In this document: piece by piece, positions 17,713 to 26,009 of the stretch
How the letters are laid out: every line of letters begins with the position of its first letter
Position numbering within the stretch: position 1 is the first letter of the stretch
DNA from: Aneurinibacillus sp. REN35
Lineage (GTDB): Bacteria > Bacillota > Bacilli > Aneurinibacillales > Aneurinibacillaceae
Direction of reading: 5' to 3'
NCBI RefSeq assembly: GCF_041379945.2
Contig: NZ_JBFTXJ020000019.1
Span: forward strand, 1 to 64,000
Length of the DNA stretch: 64,000 nucleotides
The notes under the pieces: generated by a model
The model's database searches: none
Seen by the model: the letters and a program-made list of their open reading frames with translations, nothing else
What the model was told of the DNA's origin: nothing
Position numbers and translations under genes: made by a program

Positions 17713-18477
17713 TTACTTTTTGCGGGGAACGACAACCAATGCATTGCTCAGTAAGCGTCCTGGTTTTGTAAGCTGACTTCCGTTATAATACAATCCCGAA
17801 GAAGCACCGCCATCCATATTTAGCGCAGCTTCCAGCCCTAGCGCTTTACAGATCTGCGCTAATTGTGCTACCGTCACATTGGGTACTGTTCCCATAACCA
17901 ACTTCTTGTCCTTCGTATAGCCGATGAAGCTGCGCTGTCCGCTTAGCTTCGTAATCTTCGGATCATTCATCTTCTCTGCCTGTGGATTTACTATGATTTT
18001 GCCGTCTCTTAACAATGTTGGTCCTGCACTTGTAATATGCTTGTACGTATTATCGCGCGGAAGAGCACCGGAAAACATGATCGCAGGCGTACCATCCTCC
18101 ATAAAACCAATCGAAGCACCGGACCACCCTTCATTTTTCTCTTCGTAATTAATAACAATCTCCCCATGCGCTCGCTTGTCGGTATATGCGTTAAAAAATG
18201 TGCCATTTATAGCAGCATAGGCGCCTGTGCGTTTCGCCATACTATCAAGACTTTCAGTTGAGCCGATTTTGTCTTTGGCAAGTACGGGCCGTACCTCTAT
18301 GTTTTTGTCATTCAGATTAATATAGACCAGCGTTACCGTACGCTTTCCTGCTGACGTCGTAACTACCTTCTTCGCTGACACTACGCTTGCCGGTGCCGCT
18401 GCCGACACAAAAGAAGTGCCGCCATTCCATAGGAACAGCAGCACCGCCAATGCGCACCACCCGATTTTTCTTCCCAT
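17713..18477 (-). CDS. Secreted phosphodiester glycosidase (NAGPA-domain) family protein
   Basis: About 254 residues with a Sec signal peptide (MGRKIGWCALAVLLFLWNGG, cleavage probably after SAAA). The NAGPA domain is recognised by AAINGTFFNAYTDKRAHGEI, ITSAGPTLLRDGKI and the ending ALNMDGGASSGLYYNG. Relatives remove sugars from phosphodiesters or act on cell-wall glycans; the substrate here is unknown. I start at ATG 18477 because GGGGGAGAG precedes it. The longer frame begins 16 codons earlier without a site. Confidence 0.85.
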   Translation of the reverse strand: MGRKIGWCALAVLLFLWNGGTSFVSAAAPASVVSAKKVVTTSAGKRTVTLVYINLNDKNIEVRPVLAKDKIGSTESLDSMAKRTGAYAAINGTFFNAYTDKRAHGEIVINYEEKNEGWSGASIGFMEDGTPAIMFSGALPRDNTYKHITSAGPTLLRDGKIIVNPQAEKMNDPKITKLSGQRSFIGYTKDKKLVMGTVPNVTVAQLAQICKALGLEAALNMDGGASSGLYYNGSQLTKPGRLLSNALVVVPRKK

Positions 18478-18558
18478 GCTCTCTCTCCCCCATCCACGAT
18501 ATAGGATATATTTACTATAGTTCAATTTCCCACAAATAGAGAGAGATGTCTAGGTGAT

Positions 18559-19836
18559 TTATCTTTCTTTTTGTCGCTCCTTATGCATAGTAAAGCTTAC
18601 TTCATAATCATCATGATTTTGGCGTACTGTCGTGTGCTTTTCTTCAGAACGGGCTACGATTACAGCACAAGCGGCATCCCCTGTAATATTAACGGAGGTA
18701 CGAAGCATATCAAGAATGCGATCGACCCCAAGAATGAGCGCGATCCCTTCTGCCGGAAGGCCGACAGAATTCAATACCATCGCAAGCATAATCAGCCCTA
18801 CACCCGGTACACCGGCGGTTCCGATACTGGCAAGCGTCGCTGTAAGAATAACGGTCATGTAATCGCCTAATCCGAGCGCTACTCCATATACCTGCGCAAT
18901 AAATACAGTAGCGACCCCCTGCATGATCGCCGTCCCATCCATATTAATCGTAGCACCAAGCGGCTGTACAAAACTGCTGATCGGCTCAGGTACATCCAGT
19001 TCTTCCTGCGCTGTCTGCATCGAAATAGGAAGGGTCGCGCTGCTGCTAGATGTACTGAATCCTACAGTTGCCGCAGGAAAAAACTTCTTAAAGAACACAA
19101 ACGGATTCTGTTTTGCCAGCAGCGCCAAAGCGGAACCATATGTGATGAGAGTGTGAAGCAGAAGGGCTAGAATGACAACAAACATATACATCCCCATCAG
19201 CTTCAAAGCGTCTAGCCCTTGCTTTCCAACCGCCGAAGCAATCAGGGCAAATGCACCATACGGAGCAAATCGCATGACGATATGCACCAGGAACATCATA
19301 AGATCATTTCCTTCTTCTATTACCTGATAGATTCGCTTCGTCTTGCTTCCAAGCACCGTCAATCCATAACCCACAAAGATGGAGAAGGCAATAATCTGAA
19401 GCATCTCCGCTTCCGCCATCGCCTTAACCGGATTCTCCGGTATAATGTTTAACAGTGTTTCAGAAATAGGCGGTGCTTTCTCCGCCTGATAGGAAGCATT
19501 CGTATCAAAGCCTCCGCCAGCACCTGGCTGAAAAATATAAGCAAGAATCAAGCCGATCACAATAGCCATCGCTGTCGTTACTAAAAAGAAAGAAATTGTT
19601 TTTACGCCGATTCGTCCAAGTTTCTTCGGATCTCCAATCCCAGCGGCACCAAGCACAATCGAGAAGAAAACAATCGGCACAACAAGCATCTTAATTAGAT
19701 TTAAGAAGGTCTTTCCAACCGGTGTGAATACATACGTATCCAATGTTTTAAAGGCGCCTGGCGCAAAGATATTTAGCAATAATCCGACAATTACGCCTGC
19801 AACTAATGCGATAATGATTTTTTTCGTTAGGCTCAT
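18559..19836 (-). CDS. Dicarboxylate/amino acid:cation symporter (GltP/DctA family)
   Basis: 425 residues with eight membrane segments and two re-entrant loops. The family signatures are the serine-rich hairpin TSSSSATLPISMQTAQ, the binding motif NMDGTAIMQGVATVFIAQ, and IGTAGVPGVGLIMLAMVL. It takes up glutamate, aspartate or C4-dicarboxylates with protons or sodium. The exact substrate cannot be read from the sequence. It is a single gene. Confidence 0.93.
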   Translation of the reverse strand: MSLTKKIIIALVAGVIVGLLLNIFAPGAFKTLDTYVFTPVGKTFLNLIKMLVVPIVFFSIVLGAAGIGDPKKLGRIGVKTISFFLVTTAMAIVIGLILAYIFQPGAGGGFDTNASYQAEKAPPISETLLNIIPENPVKAMAEAEMLQIIAFSIFVGYGLTVLGSKTKRIYQVIEEGNDLMMFLVHIVMRFAPYGAFALIASAVGKQGLDALKLMGMYMFVVILALLLHTLITYGSALALLAKQNPFVFFKKFFPAATVGFSTSSSSATLPISMQTAQEELDVPEPISSFVQPLGATINMDGTAIMQGVATVFIAQVYGVALGLGDYMTVILTATLASIGTAGVPGVGLIMLAMVLNSVGLPAEGIALILGVDRILDMLRTSVNITGDAACAVIVARSEEKHTTVRQNHDDYEVSFTMHKERQKER

Positions 19837-19862
19837 ATATAGCCTCCTTTCTGTGGATGTAG

Positions 19863-19886
19863 CAGTTAGACAGTTAGACAGTTAGA
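19863..19886. repeat. short tandem repeat, 3 x 8 bases
   Basis: CAGTTAGA is repeated three times in a row, followed by CAC, in the leader of the symporter gene about 30-50 bases before its start. Confidence 0.85.
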
Positions 19887-19927
19887 CACTTATTTTCTTT
19901 ATTACCCTTTTTTCATGCTTTAAAAAT

Positions 19928-19965
19928 AGGGCAAGCCCCCCATTTTTTTGGGAGGCTCGCAAAGA
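19928..19965 (-). terminator. terminator after the cyclase gene
   Basis: On the minus strand GCGAGCCTCCC pairs imperfectly with GGGGGGCTTGC around an A-rich loop. CTATTTTTAAAG follows. It starts at the stop codon of the cyclase-family gene. Confidence 0.65.
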
Positions 19966-19966
19966 T

Positions 19967-20608
19967 TTAATCCGGATCAATCGTTATACCCGAAAATAGC
20001 AAAGCACGTGCGGGAGCAGCTTCTGTCTCAAGCACTTTAATCGGTGCGATCACCATAAAGTACTCTCCCCCCGGAACATCACCTAGCCGAAGCCCTTCGA
20101 CAATAACACTATCTGCAGCAAATAGCGCCTTATGTGTCGGATGTCCGGATTGGTCACGCTCCACGCCCGGCGCATCGATCCCTACACCGCGTACGCCGAC
20201 TTCTGCAAGATATTGGGCACCGTCTGCGGCTAGAAAGACAAAGTCCTCTCCAAAATCATCGCGGAGGGAGTTGCTTGTCTTCAGCAGAATGAACTCCTCT
20301 TTTTTCGGTGCAAACCGTACAAGATCATCACTTGTAATATGATCCTGTACTTCCGTCAAATCAAGCACTCGACACGACCCAATCAGACGCTCAATAGAGA
20401 TGCTTGCCATCGTTCCGCCATCCGGCAGCATATGCAGCGGAGAGTCTACATGCGTTCCCGTATGCATATCCATATCAATTCTTGATTCATAAGCTGATGC
20501 TTGACTGAAGTCCTGTACTACACGAATATTTGGCTGCTTCGCCTGTTTATTTTTATAGGTGACCATTCCATAATGGATGGGCATGGAGATATCATATATC
20601 TTATACAT
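19967..20608 (-). CDS. Cyclase/kynurenine formamidase family hydrolase
   Basis: 213 residues with the metal-binding motif HTGTHVDSPLH, followed by GIDAPGVERDQSGHPTHKALF and the C-terminal active-site glutamate region. The family includes kynurenine formamidase (KynB) and uncharacterised metal-dependent hydrolases. No other tryptophan-breakdown genes lie nearby, so I do not assign KynB. Its start codon overlaps the last codons of zwf by 8 bases, so the two are translationally coupled. Confidence 0.85.
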   Translation of the reverse strand: MYKIYDISMPIHYGMVTYKNKQAKQPNIRVVQDFSQASAYESRIDMDMHTGTHVDSPLHMLPDGGTMASISIERLIGSCRVLDLTEVQDHITSDDLVRFAPKKEEFILLKTSNSLRDDFGEDFVFLAADGAQYLAEVGVRGVGIDAPGVERDQSGHPTHKALFAADSVIVEGLRLGDVPGGEYFMVIAPIKVLETEAAPARALLFSGITIDPD

Positions 20609-22145
20609 GCTTACCGCCCTCTTCTCTTGTATTCTGTCTTACCGCTTTGAGCATTGAGCGCTCTTCACCATGCGTTCCGGTCCACCATCTGGTTCCGTCC
20701 CGTTCAAGTATTTCGTAGGAGACTTCAGGTCCCCATGTATCAGCCGGATAGAAGGTCAGTGACTGTGCATCACGCTCCCACGCACGGCGAATCGGGTCCA
20801 CAAATCTCCAGGCAAGGGAAACTTCATCCCAACGTGTAAAGAATGTGGAATCGCCAAGCAGCACATCATGAAGCAAGCTCTCATAGGCTTCAGGAGAAGA
20901 ATGTTCACAGTCATTGCAATACTCCATGCCAATAGGGATGACCTGACTCTCAGCTCCCGGCTTTTTGGCGTTTAAACGTAAGGTAATGCCTTCATTCGGA
21001 TGAATACGAAAGATCAATAAATTCGGCAGTAAATCATTATTTTTATTGAAATATAGGTGTTTTGGCAGCTCTTTGAATTGAATAACAATCTCCGTTACTT
21101 TTTTCGGCATTCTTTTGCCGGTTCGAATATAGATCGGAACTTCTGCCCAACGAAAATTATCAATAAAAAGCTTGGCAGAAACAAATGTCTCTGTCGTCGA
21201 ATCAGGACGGACATTCAGCTCCTCACGATACGCAGCCATCTTACCGCCTTCTCCGTTACTCTGGGTATACTGTCCCCGCACAACATAGTCATCCACTTCC
21301 TCTTCACTGTAGCAGCGAAGCGCGCGCATCACCTTTACTTTCTCATCGCGAATCGCTTCTGTTAGCAAGCGGCTTGGCGGTTCCATGCACACCATCATTA
21401 CCATCTGCAGCATATGATTCTGTACCATATCAAGCAGTGCGCCTGCCGTATCATAATAGGAGGCTCTATCTTCAATACCAACCGTCTCACTTGCCGTAAT
21501 CTGAATGTTAGCGATATGACGATTGTTCCACAGCGGCTCGAACATCGAATTAGCAAATCGGATCACTTGAATGTTCTGTATCATCTCTTTGCCTAAATAA
21601 TGATCAATACGGTATATTTCCTCTTCTATGAATGTCTGTTTCAATTCTTCGTTTAATGCTTGGGCAGAAGAATAGTTATGGCCAAACGGCTTCTCTACAA
21701 TAACACGCTTCCATCCTTTTGTATCCGTTATTCCACTCTTTTGCAGGTTGGTTGTTATCGTTCCGAATAGTGACGGTGTAATTGCTAGGTGGAACAATCG
21801 GTTGCCGCAAAGCCCCATCTCCTGCTCCTTTCCACGCACTGCGGCACTAAGGGATTCATATGCGGACCTATCTGTCACATCGAGCGCGATATAGTCAAAA
21901 CGTGCCACAAACCGCTGCCAATCTTCCCCTTCATGTAATGAAAGCCGACCATACGCCGCTATCGCTTCTTTAACAAAAGCGCGGAACGATACGGAGTCTA
22001 TCTCGGTCCTTCCTACACCTAGTACCGCAAATTCAGCGTCTAAGAAACCGGAACGATACAGATTGTACAGAGCGGGGAATAATTTGCGCTTGGCGAGATC
22101 GCCTGTCGCGCCAAAAATTACGAAAACAAACGGCTGAATAGACAA
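20601..22145 (-). CDS. zwf: Glucose-6-phosphate 1-dehydrogenase
   Basis: First enzyme of the oxidative pentose phosphate pathway. It oxidises glucose-6-phosphate with NADP. Seen are the nucleotide-binding GATGDLAKRKLFPALYNL near the N terminus, the substrate-binding RIDHYLGKE with its catalytic lysine/histidine, and IRTGKRMPKK. 514 residues is the usual length. The start is TTG behind AAGGAGGGG. No 6-phosphogluconate dehydrogenase or lactonase gene adjoins. A cyclase-family gene overlaps its end. Confidence 0.95.
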   Translation of the reverse strand: MSIQPFVFVIFGATGDLAKRKLFPALYNLYRSGFLDAEFAVLGVGRTEIDSVSFRAFVKEAIAAYGRLSLHEGEDWQRFVARFDYIALDVTDRSAYESLSAAVRGKEQEMGLCGNRLFHLAITPSLFGTITTNLQKSGITDTKGWKRVIVEKPFGHNYSSAQALNEELKQTFIEEEIYRIDHYLGKEMIQNIQVIRFANSMFEPLWNNRHIANIQITASETVGIEDRASYYDTAGALLDMVQNHMLQMVMMVCMEPPSRLLTEAIRDEKVKVMRALRCYSEEEVDDYVVRGQYTQSNGEGGKMAAYREELNVRPDSTTETFVSAKLFIDNFRWAEVPIYIRTGKRMPKKVTEIVIQFKELPKHLYFNKNNDLLPNLLIFRIHPNEGITLRLNAKKPGAESQVIPIGMEYCNDCEHSSPEAYESLLHDVLLGDSTFFTRWDEVSLAWRFVDPIRRAWERDAQSLTFYPADTWGPEVSYEILERDGTRWWTGTHGEERSMLKAVRQNTREEGGKHV

Positions 22146-22257
22146 GGACGGCCCCTCCTTACGTCACTAATTTTTACAGCCCAACACGCTATGTATGAGT
22201 ATAACTTATCTTACCCCTTCTCTTAGCTTGTGATGTGGCAAGCTGATAGATTAAGAA

Positions 22258-22293
22258 AATAGAAATCCCTCCGCCTGCTCATATCAGACGAAG
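22258..22293 (-). terminator. terminator after the alpha/beta hydrolase gene
   Basis: AATCCCT.CG.CTG pairs with CAG.CG.AGGGATT on the minus strand, followed by a T-rich stretch. It ends the fatty-acid operon that begins at the sigma-54 promoter. Confidence 0.8.
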
Positions 22294-22323
22294 GGATTAT
22301 GATGTATTGTTTAGATTGTTTTT

Positions 22324-23031
22324 TTATACTTTTGCAAGCAGCAACTGACGAAATTCGTTCAATGCTTGAGCGAAGGCTTCCGGCTGCTCTAGCATAATAT
22401 AGTGACCGGAGCCAGGAATCGTCTTCGTCTGCACATTGTCGTTCAGCTCAGACGCACGCTCAGCAGCACCCTTCGGAAGCAGCTTATCTTCTGCCCCGTA
22501 TACAGCAAGCACAGGGATTGTAAGCTGTGCAAACGTATCTGCACCCTGATATTGACCGCAGGCAAAGAAATCATCATGGACGACTTCAGTCTTCACCCAT
22601 GAGATCTGCGCGCGCTCCTCTGCCAGCAGATCCTCAGATGCATCCTTGCTATAGGAGGCTTTAAACAAAAAATCAGGGAAGGTGCCTGCCGACAGATCTT
22701 CTAAAATTTTCGGGTGTACCGGCATCTCATAATGGCTGGCATCAAGTACAAGCCCTTTGATATTCGAATTGCTTGCAGCCGCCTCGATTCCGATCATACC
22801 GCCCATCGAATGTCCAACGAGAATGACTTCCTCATCTCCAAGCTGTTCATTGACCCATTCTGCATATGCGCTAATGCTGTTGTATCCGGCTCCACCCGTC
22901 TTCCCGTGCCCCGGAAGATCAAGCACACGGCACGGCGCACCGCCCACTTTTTCTTCTACACCGCGGAACTTGGCACCCGTTCCACCAGCACCATGAATGA
23001 ATACAAACGGAAGTTGTTGAGATACGTTCAT
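22324..23031 (-). CDS. Alpha/beta hydrolase
   Basis: 235 residues with an oxyanion strand FIHGAGGTG, the nucleophile elbow GHSMGG (catalytic serine), an aspartate in YGAEDKLLP, and the C-terminal histidine in GSGHYIMLEQPEAF. This is a complete catalytic triad. It is the last gene of the operon with acyl-CoA dehydrogenase, hydroxyacyl-CoA dehydrogenase and enoyl-CoA hydratase. A thioesterase-like or ester-cleaving role in that pathway is possible but not shown. Confidence 0.88.
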   Translation of the reverse strand: MNVSQQLPFVFIHGAGGTGAKFRGVEEKVGGAPCRVLDLPGHGKTGGAGYNSISAYAEWVNEQLGDEEVILVGHSMGGMIGIEAAASNSNIKGLVLDASHYEMPVHPKILEDLSAGTFPDFLFKASYSKDASEDLLAEERAQISWVKTEVVHDDFFACGQYQGADTFAQLTIPVLAVYGAEDKLLPKGAAERASELNDNVQTKTIPGSGHYIMLEQPEAFAQALNEFRQLLLAKV

Positions 23032-23041
23032 CGCTTTCCTC

Positions 23042-24178
23042 CTACATGATGGATTTCGAGATAACTACGCGCTGAATCTGATTTGTACCTTCATAGATTT
23101 GAGTGATTTTTGCATCGCGCATCATCCGCTCTACCGGAAACTCCTGAATATATCCATATCCGCCCAGAATCTGTACCGCGTCAGTCGTCACCTTCATTGC
23201 GACATCGGACGCGAATACCTTGGCCATAGAAGCCAGGCGCATCATAGATGCATCCTTGCCCGTGCTGCCCAGCGCATCCAGCGCGCCTGCTGCACGATAT
23301 ACAAGACCTCGTGCCGCCTCAATCTGTGTTGCCATGTCCGCAAGCATAAATTGTATGCCTTGGAACGAACCGATTGGACGTCCGAATTGTTCACGCTCTT
23401 TTACATAATCAAGGCAGACATCAAGCGCCCCCTGCGCAATGCCCAACGCTTGTGCTCCGATACCCGGACGAGTCTTATCAAGCGTCTTCATCGCGACAAC
23501 AAAGCCCTGCCCCTCTTCGGCAATCCGATTTTCTTCCGGTATGCGGCAATCTTCGAAGAAAAGTTCGGCTGTCGGTGAACCCTTGATGCCCATCTTCTTC
23601 TCGATCTTACCTACAACAAGTCCCGGCGTTCCTTTCTCAATAAGAAAGGCGGTAATGCCTTGATCCGTCTTAGCAAAAACAGTATACACATCCGCAATGT
23701 TTCCGTTAGTGATAAAGCATTTTTGACCGTTAAGGCGATAGTAGCTCCCGTCTTTTTCTGCGCGTGTTTTCATGCTTTTAACATCAGAACCTGCACTCGG
23801 TTCGGTCAGACCGAAACACGCAATCTTCTTGCCGACAGCCAGATCAGGCAGAAAGCGCTGCTTCTGCTCCTCATTTCCGCTTAACAGCACAGGTAGAGAG
23901 CCGAGCTCTTGTACGGTAATAACCTGAGAAGACGAGGCGCAGACACGCGCCACCTCCTCCACAATTAAGCAATATGTTAATAAGTCCAGTCCTGTACCGC
24001 CATATTCCTCCGGCAGATTGGCTCCAATATATCCATACTCGCTCAGCAAGTCTTTAATATCAAACGGATACTCGCCCTTCTCGTCAATCTCTGCGGCACG
24101 CGGCTTAATCCTCTCCTGTGCCAGCTTATAGATCCCCTGCTGAATCTCTCTCTGCTCTTCTGTTAATGCAAAGCTCAT
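23042..24178 (-). CDS. Acyl-CoA dehydrogenase (short-chain/butyryl-CoA type)
   Basis: A FAD enzyme that introduces the alpha-beta double bond into acyl-CoA. It shows the family blocks FGLTEPSAGSDVKSM, CFITNGNIADVYTVFAK and the C-terminal AVQILGGYGYIQEFPVERMMRDAKITQIYEGTNQIQ spread, with the catalytic glutamate in YEGT. The likely start is ATG 24178 (MSFALTEEQREIQQ). It sits one base after the preceding stop codon. The longer open frame runs back into that gene. 378 residues is typical. Confidence 0.94.
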   Translation of the reverse strand: MSFALTEEQREIQQGIYKLAQERIKPRAAEIDEKGEYPFDIKDLLSEYGYIGANLPEEYGGTGLDLLTYCLIVEEVARVCASSSQVITVQELGSLPVLLSGNEEQKQRFLPDLAVGKKIACFGLTEPSAGSDVKSMKTRAEKDGSYYRLNGQKCFITNGNIADVYTVFAKTDQGITAFLIEKGTPGLVVGKIEKKMGIKGSPTAELFFEDCRIPEENRIAEEGQGFVVAMKTLDKTRPGIGAQALGIAQGALDVCLDYVKEREQFGRPIGSFQGIQFMLADMATQIEAARGLVYRAAGALDALGSTGKDASMMRLASMAKVFASDVAMKVTTDAVQILGGYGYIQEFPVERMMRDAKITQIYEGTNQIQRVVISKSIM

Positions 24179-24179
24179 C

Positions 24180-25040
24180 TTACTTCGCACCCTTCGTATA
24201 ATCATAGAATCCTTTGCCCGTCTTCCGGCCGAGATGGCCCGCCCGTACCAACTTACGGAGCAGCGGAGCGCTGCGATATTTGGAATCCTGTGTCTCTTCA
24301 TACAAGGAATCCTGTACATACAGAAGCGTATCAAGTCCGATAAGATCCGCCAGTGCCAACGGTCCAATTGGGTGATTTGCGCCAAGCTTCATACCTGTAT
24401 CAATATCTTCAGCGCTGGCTGTACCTTCTGCCAATACGAAGATCGCTTCATTAATCATCGGTACAAGAATACGGTTTACCGCGAACAGCGGAGCCTCTTT
24501 CACATCGATGGTTTGTTTGCCCATCGCCTCAACGAGCGATTTTGCTTCCTGATATGTTTCCTCAGCAGTGCTCTGTCCGCGAATGAGTTCAACTAACTTC
24601 ATAACCGGTACAGGATTGAAGAAGTGAACACCGATAATTTTCTCTGCACGCTTTGTTACACTGGCGATTTCCGTTACACTTAGGCCGGATGTGTTCGTCG
24701 CAATAACAATATCTTCGCCAACAATTTCATCCAGCTTTTTGAACAGCTCTTTCTTCAATTCCATATTCTCGCTAACGGCTTCAATAATAAAATCAACGTC
24801 TTTTAAGCTGTTCCACTCAACCGTCGTAATGAGCGCGCCTTCTAGCTCCTGCTTCTTCTCTTCTGTCAGACGGCCCTTCTCGATGCTGCGGCTCCAGTTC
24901 TTCTGAATGCCGGATAGACCGCGGTCAAAAAATTCCTGCTTCTGTTCTACCGCTATAACTGTATAACCTGCCTCTACCGCTGCTTGAGCAATTCCTGAAC
25001 CCATTGTTCCAAATCCGATTACGCCGACTTTCTTTGCCAT
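24180..25040 (-). CDS. 3-hydroxyacyl-CoA (3-hydroxybutyryl-CoA) dehydrogenase
   Basis: 286 residues with the NAD-binding [18 protein letters not shown], the catalytic histidine in [17 protein letters not shown], and C-terminal [18 protein letters not shown]. This is the stand-alone short-chain form (Hbd/MmgB type). It lies between the crotonase and acyl-CoA dehydrogenase genes, forming the core of a butyrate or short-chain fatty-acid oxidation operon. Confidence 0.94.
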   Translation of the reverse strand: MAKKVGVIGFGTMGSGIAQAAVEAGYTVIAVEQKQEFFDRGLSGIQKNWSRSIEKGRLTEEKKQELEGALITTVEWNSLKDVDFIIEAVSENMELKKELFKKLDEIVGEDIVIATNTSGLSVTEIASVTKRAEKIIGVHFFNPVPVMKLVELIRGQSTAEETYQEAKSLVEAMGKQTIDVKEAPLFAVNRILVPMINEAIFVLAEGTASAEDIDTGMKLGANHPIGPLALADLIGLDTLLYVQDSLYEETQDSKYRSAPLLRKLVRAGHLGRKTGKGFYDYTKGAK

Positions 25041-25066
25041 TTGCTATCTCCCTCTACTTTCTGTAT

Positions 25067-25828
25067 TTATTTATTTTGGAAATTCGGTTCCCGACGTTCA
25101 AAGAACGCGGCAACCCCTTCATTTTTATCCTCGGTTACACAAATGTCACCAAATGCCCGTGCCTCTACATTCATCCCTTCTTCAAGTGAGACGGCAAGGC
25201 CTTGATCAATCGCTCGCTTTGCTGCTTTCACTGCAATCGGACCGCGCTGTAGAATCGTAGCTGCCCATTTTCTAGCTTCCGATAGCGCATCCTCATCCAC
25301 AAGCTGCTCTATGAGTCCAATGCGATAGGCTTCCTCAGCCGATACGAATTCACCGGAGAAGATGAGCTGCTTTGCTTTACCCGGTCCGATTAGACGAGCC
25401 AGACGTTGGGTGCCACCATATCCTGGAATGATGCCTAACTTCACTTCAGGGAGGCCGAGCTGCGATTTACGGCTCGCTACGCGAAAATCGCAGGCAAGGG
25501 CTAACTCCAGCCCACCCCCTAATGCAAATCCGTCAATCGCTGCGATGACTGGCTGTGGGAGGTTGGCAATATGCTGAAATAACGCCTGACCCCGCTTACA
25601 CAATTCTTCCCCTTGTTCTCGACCCAACTCAGGAAATTCTTTAATGTCGGCACCAGCTACGAATGCTTTCTCACCTGCGCCGGTAATAATCACGACATCA
25701 CAACTGTCACCAATTTTATGTATAATCTCATTCATCTGTTCAAAAAAATCTTTGTTCAGCGCATTGACGGGCGGCGCATCAATCGTAATCAATCCTAGTC
25801 GACTCTCTACTTCCCATGTTACGTTCAC
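25067..25828 (-). CDS. Enoyl-CoA hydratase/crotonase
   Basis: 253 residues with the oxyanion-hole region AFVAGADIKEF and the glutamates of the active site in ALGGGLELALACDFRVA and GLPEVKLGIIPGYGGTQRLAR. It adds water to enoyl-CoA. It is the first gene of the operon reading to 22324. A sigma-54 type promoter lies about 50 bases before its start. Confidence 0.93.
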   Translation of the reverse strand: MNVTWEVESRLGLITIDAPPVNALNKDFFEQMNEIIHKIGDSCDVVIITGAGEKAFVAGADIKEFPELGREQGEELCKRGQALFQHIANLPQPVIAAIDGFALGGGLELALACDFRVASRKSQLGLPEVKLGIIPGYGGTQRLARLIGPGKAKQLIFSGEFVSAEEAYRIGLIEQLVDEDALSEARKWAATILQRGPIAVKAAKRAIDQGLAVSLEEGMNVEARAFGDICVTEDKNEGVAAFFERREPNFQNK

Positions 25829-25876
25829 TCCACTGCACCTCCATATATCTTCATAGTTTTCTCACTACTTTATATA

Positions 25877-25895
25877 CAAGCAATAATAATGCCAA
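25877..25895 (-). promoter_or_regulatory. sigma-54 (-24/-12) promoter
   Basis: The minus strand reads TTGGCATTATTATTGCTT. This has the invariant GG and GC elements at the correct distance and matches TGGCAY-N5-TTGCW. It lies just upstream of the enoyl-CoA hydratase operon and downstream of a gene for a sigma-54 activator. Confidence 0.88.
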
Positions 25896-25952
25896 TGTTT
25901 TCACTATTTTTTCGCTGCATATCCGTTATCAAAAGGGAATATTTGTTTACTT

Positions 25953-25972
25953 TAGAAACAAACTTGTTTCTA
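25953..25972. promoter_or_regulatory. inverted repeat, candidate activator binding site
   Basis: TAGAAACAA and TTGTTTCTA form a perfect 9-bp inverted repeat with a 2-base spacer, 58 bases upstream of the -24/-12 promoter. Further GAAACAAA/TTTGTTTC copies lie around it (about 25940 and 25980). The arrangement suits binding of the adjacent sigma-54 activator. Confidence 0.65.
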
Positions 25973-26009
25973 TTTGAATTTTTGTTTCTTTATGATACAA
26001 AAAATATTC

